Shown piece after piece: positions 41,741-48,804 of a stretch of 64,000 bases of DNA. The stretch comes from Prosthecobacter debontii (GTDB taxonomy: Bacteria; Verrucomicrobiota; Verrucomicrobiia; Verrucomicrobiales; Verrucomicrobiaceae), in assembly GCF_900167535.1 (NCBI RefSeq), contig NZ_FUYE01000002.1:310001-374000 (forward strand). Reading direction: 5' to 3'. The notes beneath the pieces are model-generated. The model saw nothing but the letters and a program-made list of their open reading frames with translations. It searched no databases and was not told the origin of the DNA. The position numbers were made by a program, and so were the translations under genes. The stretch's first letter is position 1. Every line of letters begins with the position of its first letter.

Positions 41741-42504
41741 TATTGAGTTTCTGGCAGCGGTTGACCGTCTGGGGGAGTTTCAGGGGGCGGCACGGTTCCA
41801 TCCGGATTCGGCACCGGATTGTTGGGCAATCCATTCGGTTGCAGAGCCGCCCCAGAAATCGGGTTTGGCAACACAGGAGGAATCCAAAAGACCGCGCGTG
41901 TCTCGAACCCATCATCCAACTTCAAAGTCATCTCGGCGAGCATTGGACGTCGGGGCTGCTTCCAATTGTTTTCCCAGCGATTGCTGGCCGCATCATAAAA
42001 TCTCCATTCAAATTGGCTGACATTATCGAGCAGCGGAATCACCTCCTGATCACGCGTATAACGCACAGTCTGATTCGTCCGAATAGCGTTGGTTTGACGG
42101 TCATCCAGCACTCTCAAGGCGACTCGTAGATAACCGCCAGGTCGTTCCTCGGCAAAGAGATCCACACTCGTATCTGGAGGCAGCGCTGAACCTGGCGTAA
42201 AGGATGAACCCCCGTTCACAAAATTCAGAGTCGGCACGTAGTTGCTACCACGCGCTTGAACGGACAAGCGAATTTCCGCTTCCCCTGGCAAGCTACGAAA
42301 AGATCGACGCAAGAACGAAATGAAGTTTTGCCGGATCAAAGAGCGATCCTGCACAGCAGCGAGATCGTTGCCCAGCTCCATGGTGCCATTCGCGATGGCG
42401 AAGATACCACCTAAAAGCAAAACAAAGGCTCCCAACGCAACGACGATCTCGAGGAGTGTAAATCCTGCCGCCGAAGAGGGTTGTTTGGAGAGGTGCACGT
42501 TCAT
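41740..42504 (-). CDS. gspJ: Type II secretion minor pseudopilin GspJ-like
   Basis: 254 residues. Prepilin signal AGFTLLEIVVALGAFVLLLGGIF with Gly at -1 and Glu at +5, then a beta-rich domain. Position between GspI and GspK, plus length, fits GspJ. The C-terminus is Pro-rich (PDGTVPPPETPPDGQPLPETQ). Overlaps the GspK start by one base. Confidence 0.82.
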   Translation of the reverse strand: MNVHLSKQPSSAAGFTLLEIVVALGAFVLLLGGIFAIANGTMELGNDLAAVQDRSLIRQNFISFLRRSFRSLPGEAEIRLSVQARGSNYVPTLNFVNGGSSFTPGSALPPDTSVDLFAEERPGGYLRVALRVLDDRQTNAIRTNQTVRYTRDQEVIPLLDNVSQFEWRFYDAASNRWENNWKQPRRPMLAEMTLKLDDGFETRAVFWIPPVLPNPISGAALQPNGLPNNPVPNPDGTVPPPETPPDGQPLPETQ

Positions 42505-42516
42505 GACTTTAAAACC

Positions 42517-42948
42517 TCAATTCACCGGCAGGAAGGCCCCTGCGTAGCGATAAGTCTCCGCCTGAAGCTCAAAGGGACCGCTGCCATCGTCCCAACGCGC
42601 CACCACCAAAACTCGAAAGGTATTCTGTAAGAACCGTCCGTCCTGATTTTGCAGATCCTTCACCTGCTCAATCAAAACCCGATAAGCCACCCCATCCGCA
42701 CCTGGTTTGATTTGCTCATCCATCTCACGGATCTGGGGCATCTTACCGTATTCATCGATGAGTGATTCCAAACTCTGCTCGATCTCCAAAAGTTGCTGGG
42801 ACTCCGTGCCCGCATCAGCGATTTGATTGATCGTGCCAACGAGAGCCAGAGCCGCAATACTAAAAACCGCCAGAGCCAAGACGATCTCCAGGAGGGTCAA
42901 ACCCGCGCGACGTCGGGTGGCATGGATTTGATCACGAAACGTTTTCAT
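42517..42948 (-). CDS. gspI: Type II secretion minor pseudopilin GspI-like
   Basis: 143 residues. Class III prepilin signal RRAGLTLLEIVLALAVFSIAALALVGTI (Gly before LTLLE), followed by a short domain with AYRVLIEQVKDLQNQDG and VLVVARWDDGSG, compatible with GspI. Order between GspH and GspJ supports it. Confidence 0.8.
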   Translation of the reverse strand: MKTFRDQIHATRRRAGLTLLEIVLALAVFSIAALALVGTINQIADAGTESQQLLEIEQSLESLIDEYGKMPQIREMDEQIKPGADGVAYRVLIEQVKDLQNQDGRFLQNTFRVLVVARWDDGSGPFELQAETYRYAGAFLPVN

Positions 42949-42950
42949 GG

Positions 42951-43427
42951 TTAGTCCACCGAAGTACCTGTTAGAGGATGAAATTTGAGTTCGCGAAAAC
43001 CCGCTGGAGACTCAAATCGAACCTTGATGGGCTCACAGATTCCTTGTTCTCCGAAACGCCAAAAATGGCCTTCAGCTTTTTCCCAATTTCGGCCTCCCAT
43101 ACGATGGATCAGCACCTTCATGCCTGAAGGCACTGCATAATAAGACCCCTCAGGCACCGTTGAGCCGAGGATTTCGAACCCCTTTTTATCAAATGCGATG
43201 GTCATGGCCCGCTGCTGCAACACCGACGCATGAATCGCAAATCTGGACATTTGAGTCAGTTTCTGAGCCGGTTGCTCAAAGGGGTCTTGGTCATCCAAAA
43301 CCGCGAAGCTGGCAAACCCGATACCGATCACCAGCACCATGATGCTTAAGACCACAACAATCTCAAGCATCGTGAAACCCGCGCGCTTGATATGGTAAGG
43401 CGTGAGTTTCATGACGTCGACCAGCAT
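42951..43427 (-). CDS. gspH: Type II secretion minor pseudopilin GspH-like
   Basis: 158 residues. Prepilin signal RAGFTMLEIVVVLSIMVLVIGIGFASFAV and a beta-sandwich domain with MSRFAIHASVLQQRAMTIAFDKKGFEIL, as in GspH/FimT. Three bases from gspI and 16 from gspG. A second Met six residues in could be the start. Confidence 0.82.
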   Translation of the reverse strand: MLVDVMKLTPYHIKRAGFTMLEIVVVLSIMVLVIGIGFASFAVLDDQDPFEQPAQKLTQMSRFAIHASVLQQRAMTIAFDKKGFEILGSTVPEGSYYAVPSGMKVLIHRMGGRNWEKAEGHFWRFGEQGICEPIKVRFESPAGFRELKFHPLTGTSVD

Positions 43428-43443
43428 CTTTAGTTAGGCCCGA

Positions 43444-43881
43444 TTAATCAGCGGAGACATCATCGTTACCCTCTTTCTTATCGGGACCCCAGGAGTAGAT
43501 CTCATAGGCCTTACCGTTCTTGCCGGGTGTCCGGTATTGAAACTTCGTTCCCCAGGGATCGAGGATACCGTTTTCTTCAATGAGCTTCCGTTTCACCCGG
43601 GCATTCCCTGGAGGTGTTACAAGATCTTCGAGTTTACTAGGCAGGCTCCGATTCAGCGTCTTGTACTGTTGGATCGCCGTCTTCACCGTATTCATCTGAG
43701 CATCCGCTGCCGTGAATTTGGCGTTCTCGTCCACTTCACCCAAGGTCACGGCTCCAATAGCAATCAGCAACGCAATGATAGCCAGCACCAACATCATTTC
43801 CATCAGTGTGAAGGCGGCGTGAAGAGGAGACTTCGACAGCGTGGAGCGGCGGTTCTGTAGGGTGACAAGGCTAATTTTCAT
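43444..43881 (-). CDS. gspG: Type II secretion major pseudopilin GspG, Ala at -1
   Basis: 145 residues. After a 23-residue leader the segment FTLMEMMLVLAIIALLIAIGAVTL fits a class III pseudopilin, and the C-terminal part has LPSKLEDLVTPPG, NGILDPWGTKFQYRTPG and SWGPDKKEGNDDV, the calcium-binding end of GspG. Odd: the residue before the cleavage site is Ala23 (HAAFTLMEM), not the near-invariant Gly, confirmed in the bases. Prepilin peptidase tolerates Ala poorly but not never. Gene order F-G-H-I-J-K is complete except D, E and L/M. Confidence 0.9.
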   Translation of the reverse strand: MKISLVTLQNRRSTLSKSPLHAAFTLMEMMLVLAIIALLIAIGAVTLGEVDENAKFTAADAQMNTVKTAIQQYKTLNRSLPSKLEDLVTPPGNARVKRKLIEENGILDPWGTKFQYRTPGKNGKAYEIYSWGPDKKEGNDDVSAD

Positions 43882-43978
43882 AGATGGTTAGGTTCGAAAG
43901 GATGCAGCAGCATCTGTGGGGTTGGAGTGCCGAAGAGGGGAAAACGTTCGTCTTTAGTGGCGCGTAGTCGCGGATTTC

Positions 43979-45232
43979 TCAACCGCGTGATTTCAAAGCA
44001 GACACAGTCTGGAAAATGACGGAAATCATCATGTAAGCCATGACGCCGACAAGGGCCGCCATGACAAGAATGATCACGGGTTGCAGCAAAGCCATCACCT
44101 TTTCCAGGCTCTTGCTGAGTTCACGACCACAGCGGTCGGCTGTGCGGCGCAGCGTGCCACTCAGATCACCCGTATGCTCACCGATTCGCACCATCTCCAA
44201 AAGCTTCAGTGGGAACAGCTCCGTCTTCTCAAGCCCCCGCGAAAGCGAAGCACCATCACGAACACTGGCGATCACATGTTCGAGCTGTTTTTGCACATAG
44301 AGATTCGTGGAGACTCGTGACGCTAGCTCCAGCCCCTTCAACAAGGGCAGGCCACCGCCGGACAAACTGGCGAGTGTTTCCAGGAACTGCGTGTGGAAGC
44401 TGGTCAGGAGCACGTTGCCAATCAAAGGCACCCGCAATCGGGTTTTATCCCAAACGGGACGGCCGGTTTTAGAACGCATCCACACGCCAAAGCTGAGCGC
44501 CATCAAGGCAATCACAGCGAGAATCAGCCACCAGTAGTTACGGGTAAAATCCGAGATGGCCATGACGATCTGGATTCCCTTCGGCACGCCACCCTTCATG
44601 CGCGACATCATCATGCTCAGACGCGGGATCAGGAAAGTCGTGAAAAGCACCGTCACACCAATGGCTGACACAAAAAGGAATCCAGGGTAAATGAGTGCGA
44701 CCGCGACTTGGCTACGCATCTCCCTCACACTGGCAAGATACAGAGCCTGCCGACGCATAGCCTCTGCCAAGGACCCGCCCGCCTCACCTGCTGCTGCGAC
44801 TGAACAATACAACTCACCAAATGAAGGGGATGCCCTGCGCAGAGCACTGCTAAAGGGATGCCCTTCACGAATCATATTCCCTAAGCGACGGGCAATCCGG
44901 CTGTGAGTCCCTGTCGTGCCTTTGCCTTCCATGAGTTTCAAGGCGGCCTCCAGACGCATCCCTGCCTCAAGCAGTTCCGCCAGTTCCTCAGTAAAAAGCT
45001 GAATTTGCCCGTTGCTCAGTTTGATGGGAGCATCCTCGTCCACCGTCTGAGCCGAGGTTTTCTTCTGACTGCTGCTTTTGATCACCCCTTTACCCGCAGC
45101 TTCGCTGATCTTGAAAGGCTGCAAGCCCTTCCCATTCAGCTGCCGGGTCGCCGAGGCACGATCCGGTGCCTCGATGGTTCCTGACACATCGCGGCCTGCG
45201 GCATCGGTGGCTTGGTAGGCAAAGTTAGGCAT
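43979..45232 (-). CDS. gspF: Type II secretion inner-membrane protein GspF
   Basis: 417 residues from the ATG at 45232 (MPNFAYQATDAAGRDVSGTI, the usual GspF/PilC start). Two T2SSF domains (about 105-230 and 310-410) with membrane segments (VAVALIYPGFLFVSAIGVTVLFTTFL, WWLILAVIALMALSFGVW, VIILVMAALVGVMAYMM) and MVRIGEHTGDLSGTL. It is the platform protein for the pseudopilus. The longer frame upstream is rejected as it has no related sequence. First gene of the cluster. Confidence 0.93.
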   Translation of the reverse strand: MPNFAYQATDAAGRDVSGTIEAPDRASATRQLNGKGLQPFKISEAAGKGVIKSSSQKKTSAQTVDEDAPIKLSNGQIQLFTEELAELLEAGMRLEAALKLMEGKGTTGTHSRIARRLGNMIREGHPFSSALRRASPSFGELYCSVAAAGEAGGSLAEAMRRQALYLASVREMRSQVAVALIYPGFLFVSAIGVTVLFTTFLIPRLSMMMSRMKGGVPKGIQIVMAISDFTRNYWWLILAVIALMALSFGVWMRSKTGRPVWDKTRLRVPLIGNVLLTSFHTQFLETLASLSGGGLPLLKGLELASRVSTNLYVQKQLEHVIASVRDGASLSRGLEKTELFPLKLLEMVRIGEHTGDLSGTLRRTADRCGRELSKSLEKVMALLQPVIILVMAALVGVMAYMMISVIFQTVSALKSRG

Positions 45233-45311
45233 GGAAGACGTCAGACAAGCACAGCCCGCGTTCGTTGCAAAGACGTTGTCAGATTGTGTCAGGTTCTTTG
45301 CGACGAGAATG

Positions 45312-45749
45312 TCACCCTGCGCAGCCAAATTCCAGCAAATCATAGGGATCGCCCTCGCTCAGCCCCTGCTCTAGCCATCGCCACCCCCTTTTCTGATAAA
45401 ACTCACGTGCCCGACGGTTGGCACAGACGCACTTCAGTCGCCAAGGCGGAGACACGTGTTGAATCAATCCCTCCAACAGAAGGGTGCCGACGCCCACTCC
45501 TTGATAGCGAGGGTGAACAAAGAGTAGATGAATGAAAGCATCGGGCTCCCAAACGGAAATGAAACCCAACACCTCCTTTTCGATCTCGACCACGAACTGC
45601 CTTTCCCCCGCTGAATCACGATGGAAATCGGCTGCTGCTTGAGCTTTTGTCGGCATCCAATCCGCACCTTCAATGCAGAGTCGATAGATCTCAGCCATGG
45701 CATCATGATCCTGAGAAACGGCTTCACGAAAGAGGGAGCGAGTCTGCAC
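45312..45749 (-). CDS. GNAT-family N-acetyltransferase
   Basis: 145 residues. Acetyl-CoA binding motif HPRYQGVGVGTLLLEGLIQH with AFIHLLFVHP before it and ANRRAREFYQKRGWRWLEQG after, standard for GNAT. The substrate is not predictable. It is divergent from the esterase gene to its right; the two frames are 69 bases apart. Confidence 0.88.
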   Translation of the reverse strand: MQTRSLFREAVSQDHDAMAEIYRLCIEGADWMPTKAQAAADFHRDSAGERQFVVEIEKEVLGFISVWEPDAFIHLLFVHPRYQGVGVGTLLLEGLIQHVSPPWRLKCVCANRRAREFYQKRGWRWLEQGLSEGDPYDLLEFGCAG

Positions 45750-45818
45750 TCGGTTTCATGCGCTGAAAACGTCAGAGTTGCGACAGGAAGTTCCCATGCT
45801 TTCCGTCTTTCTCTTCTC

Positions 45819-46664
45819 ATGTTTGCCCTTCGTCTTCTTACCAGCTTCCTCCTCGTCACGGCGACAGTCCAGGCCCAGTCTCCTGAAATCAAGATCGTCT
45901 CGGACCTGTCCTATAAGCACGGAGACCAACTCACGCCTTATGAGACGGAACGCTGCAAGCTGGATCTTTACTTACCCACCGGTGTCAAAGACTTCCCCAC
46001 CTTGGTTTGGCTCCATGGCGGCGGGCTTACCGCGGGCAGCAAGGATGGAAAGCAGCAGCCCCCGATTGCACGCCACTTTGCTGAGCAAGGCATCGCCATG
46101 GCGGTCGTGAATTACCGTCTGAGCCCCCACGCGACTTACCCAGCTTATCTTGAAGACTCCGCTGCCGCCTTTGCCTGGGTTGAGAAGCACATTGCCGAGT
46201 ATGGTGGGGCTATGAATCGCGTCTTCCTGGGCGGACATTCTGCAGGAGCTTACCTCACCCTGATGGTGAGCATGGATGATCAGTATCTGAAAGCATCAGG
46301 CTCTGACATCAGTCACATCGCGGGGATCGTCCCCGTCGCAGGACAAACACTCACGCACTTCACCATCCGCATCGAACGTGGATTACCGAAAGACCAGATC
46401 ATTGCGGATGCAGCCTCACCTCTCTATCACGTCCGTAAAGACGCGCCTCCCATGCTCATTCTTTACGCAGAGAAAGACATGGCCATGAGAGCCGAAGAAA
46501 ATGAATTGCTAGCCGCCGCCCTGCGCCACGCGGGACATTCCAAGCTAACGGTCAAGATGATCCAAGATCGCGATCATGGTTCCGTGGCTCATGACATGGC
46601 CAACACTGACGACGATGCTTTCGCCGAGGTCCTGAATTTTATTCAACAGGCGAAGGTGGAGTGA
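45819..46664 (+). CDS. Secreted alpha/beta hydrolase (BD-FAE/HSL-like esterase)
   Basis: 281 residues from the ATG at 45819, chosen because MFALRLLTSFLLVTATVQAQ is a good signal peptide. Oxyanion motif WLHGGGLTAG, nucleophile GGHSAGAYL, acid in LYAEKDMAMR and His in RDHGSVAHD. The family includes acetyl- and feruloyl-esterases and kynurenine formamidase. The 3' end overlaps the convergent glycosyltransferase by 26 bases. Confidence 0.9.
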   Translation: MFALRLLTSFLLVTATVQAQSPEIKIVSDLSYKHGDQLTPYETERCKLDLYLPTGVKDFPTLVWLHGGGLTAGSKDGKQQPPIARHFAEQGIAMAVVNYRLSPHATYPAYLEDSAAAFAWVEKHIAEYGGAMNRVFLGGHSAGAYLTLMVSMDDQYLKASGSDISHIAGIVPVAGQTLTHFTIRIERGLPKDQIIADAASPLYHVRKDAPPMLILYAEKDMAMRAEENELLAAALRHAGHSKLTVKMIQDRDHGSVAHDMANTDDDAFAEVLNFIQQAKVE

Positions 46665-47754
46665 ACTGACGCTTCTCCAATGCCGCAAGCTCCAGCACGC
46701 GCAATGTGTCACGGACATTGGTGTCCAAGTCCATTGCGTGGGTGCAAGAGACGGGTCGAGCTTCGGGGCGTGTCATCCAGAAGCGGACCGCCTTCTCCAA
46801 GGCATCTGTATCCTCAGGATGCTTTAGCACGTGACCATTCACTCCTTCAGTGAGCCATTCGGCCGCGCCGTTATAACCACTGGTGATCACAGGTAAGCCA
46901 CTGGCAAGTGCCTCCGGCACCACATTGGAGCTGGGCTCATAGATCGGCAAAAAGGTGAGCAGATCCGCAGCAGCGTAGGCCTCCTCGACCTCACGCACCG
47001 GGCCCGCCAGGATCACGTTGGCGGGCACAGGACCTCTGAGCTTGCCTTTTCCTACCACCAGCAGCTTTACCTGCGGCTCTTTAGGTCCCAACCGCTCCAT
47101 GAGTTTGAGCAGAAAGTTCAGTCCTTTTCGCTCCCAACCCGACCCAACGAAGAGCAGTGTAAAATCTGTGTCCTGAAGACCGAATCGTTGACGGGCCTTG
47201 GCGCGATCCACCCCCTGAAAACGTCCTGGATTGATACCATTACGGATCAAGTGAATGCGTTCTGCTGGGAAGCCAAATTCACGAATGATTTCTCGCTTCA
47301 CCATCTCTGAGTTCACGATGATGTGGCGGGTTAAAATCGGATCAAAGGTGCGCCGCTCCAGCGCCATCATGTTGCTGTGAAATGCCCCCAAGCCCACAAA
47401 CGGACGCCGCCACCAGGAAGCGTATTGCCGCCGCTGGTCCAACCAGACTTTGTGCACACCATCGCCCGCCCGATAAACATCCTGCGATACCGTCCGCTCC
47501 AGACTAAAAACGACGTCGAAGTCGAGAGGAGCCATCATCCTGGCGACGGTTTCAGCGAATCGGACAGGCCGCAGAGAGCGTGGAGCTTTCATAGGCACGC
47601 GATGCAGAGTCACGGCTTCCGGGCTCCCCTCCCAGTGCTCCGCATACAGATGCACCTCATGCTGACCTGCAACGAGGCCTGAAATCAAGCGCTGGAGGTA
47701 TAACTCCGCTCCTCCCGTGGCTGAATATTGACGCCGGATCAACGCGATCTTCAT
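46639..47754 (-). CDS. Glycosyltransferase family 4
   Basis: 371 residues. GT-B fold: N-terminal MKIALIRRQYSATGGAELYLQRL and C-terminal LLFVGSGWERKGLNFLLKLMERL with FLPIYEPSSNVVPEALASGLPVITSGYNGAAEWL, the donor-binding EX7E-like region. Similar enzymes (RfaG/WaaG-like) add sugars to lipopolysaccharide or other envelope glycans. Start overlaps the preceding stop (ATGA, 47751-47754), so it is co-translated with the roadblock-like gene although its function seems unrelated. Confidence 0.92.
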   Translation of the reverse strand: MKIALIRRQYSATGGAELYLQRLISGLVAGQHEVHLYAEHWEGSPEAVTLHRVPMKAPRSLRPVRFAETVARMMAPLDFDVVFSLERTVSQDVYRAGDGVHKVWLDQRRQYASWWRRPFVGLGAFHSNMMALERRTFDPILTRHIIVNSEMVKREIIREFGFPAERIHLIRNGINPGRFQGVDRAKARQRFGLQDTDFTLLFVGSGWERKGLNFLLKLMERLGPKEPQVKLLVVGKGKLRGPVPANVILAGPVREVEEAYAAADLLTFLPIYEPSSNVVPEALASGLPVITSGYNGAAEWLTEGVNGHVLKHPEDTDALEKAVRFWMTRPEARPVSCTHAMDLDTNVRDTLRVLELAALEKRQFTPPSPVE

Positions 47755-48128
47755 GGAGCCGTCGCGTGCAGCGCATCTGCCAAACTGAAAGGAGAGGAAG
47801 CCAGAGGTGGCGGCGCTACCGCCTGCGGGCTCGAAACCGCGGCGAGCTGAGCGACGGCCGATTTAGCCAGGGCTTGAATCTGATGGGGGGGCGCATTGTC
47901 ATCGTGCTCAAGGATCAATACCCCCTGCTCGACCAGAAGAAGGCTCAAACAACTCCGAATGCCTCGCAGTGTCACCCACTGCACGGGTGCCACCCCCACA
48001 CGAATCGCCAACTCATTCCCAGCAGCATGCACCGCATGCGCGAGGGCCGCGACGCTAACCGGATCTGTGGACAAGGTCCCACTCAAGGGAGTGACATGCC
48101 CATCAGGATGAATGAGTGCGGAAATCAA
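47751..48128 (-). CDS. Small roadblock/LC7-like protein
   Basis: 125 residues, ISALIHPDGHVTPLSGTLSTDPVSVAALAHAVHAAG then VQWVTLRGIRSCLSLLLVEQGVLILEHD. The alternation and the G-x-V/x-L-x-x-L start resemble a roadblock/LC7 (MglB-type) fold, supported by position next to an MglA-like GTPase. The Ala/Pro-rich tail lacks motifs. The similarity is weak, so I leave the function open. Confidence 0.55.
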   Translation of the reverse strand: MISALIHPDGHVTPLSGTLSTDPVSVAALAHAVHAAGNELAIRVGVAPVQWVTLRGIRSCLSLLLVEQGVLILEHDDNAPPHQIQALAKSAVAQLAAVSSPQAVAPPPLASSPFSLADALHATAP

Positions 48129-48161
48129 AATGAAAACGAGAAGGGTTTGACGATACTGAAA

Positions 48162-48788
48162 TTAGGAAACCGCAGCCATCTGCCGCTCCGACTTTCCATG
48201 TTGTGACCGAAACTGGGCCAAGACAGCCTGTGAAATGGCATTGAGCGTCGCCAAAATATTCCGCCCCCCCCGGGCATCAGCTTCAAAACTGAGCCATGGA
48301 ACAGGTCGATTATTCAGGAGAAACTCCAGATACTCCACAGGGGCTGCATTGGGGAGATCACGCTTGTTATACTGGAGCACCAGGGGCAAGCGATCAAGAG
48401 AACTGCCATTGAGGCGTAGATTGGCTTCCAAAGCCTGGAAAGCCAATACGTTATCGCGTTGGCGATCAAGCTGGCTATCGGCGACAAACACCACCCCATC
48501 GGCCTGCCGTAGAACGAGCTGAAGGGTCGCATTGTAAGTCACCTGTCCCGGCACTGTGTAAAGATGAAAGGAGGTCTTGTATCCAGGGATTGCGGCGCTC
48601 TCTACGCTGAGGAAGTCAAAGAACAGCGTCCGGTCCTGGGCGGTTGAGAGGCTGACGAGATCACTCCGCCCCTGTGGGTCGAGCTTGGCGTGGATCTGGT
48701 GAAGATTCGCCGTTTTACCACTCAACGGCGTGCCGCAATAGACGATCTTAAAATTGACCGTCTTTTGATCGGGGTGAATGGAAGGCAT
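48162..48788 (-). CDS. MglA-like small GTPase
   Basis: 208 residues. P-loop GTPLSGKT (19-26), switch region with TVPGQVTYNATLQLVLRQADGVVFVADS, and NKRD (guanine specificity) at about 145. MglA-type GTPases set cell polarity in Myxococcus together with the roadblock protein MglB as GAP. Here the flanking genes encode a large protein with a C-terminal roadblock domain and a small roadblock-like protein, which fits that partnership. Length and motifs are normal for the family. Confidence 0.9.
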   Translation of the reverse strand: MPSIHPDQKTVNFKIVYCGTPLSGKTANLHQIHAKLDPQGRSDLVSLSTAQDRTLFFDFLSVESAAIPGYKTSFHLYTVPGQVTYNATLQLVLRQADGVVFVADSQLDRQRDNVLAFQALEANLRLNGSSLDRLPLVLQYNKRDLPNAAPVEYLEFLLNNRPVPWLSFEADARGGRNILATLNAISQAVLAQFRSQHGKSERQMAAVS

Positions 48789-48804
48789 GAGAAGAACGCT
48801 AAAT

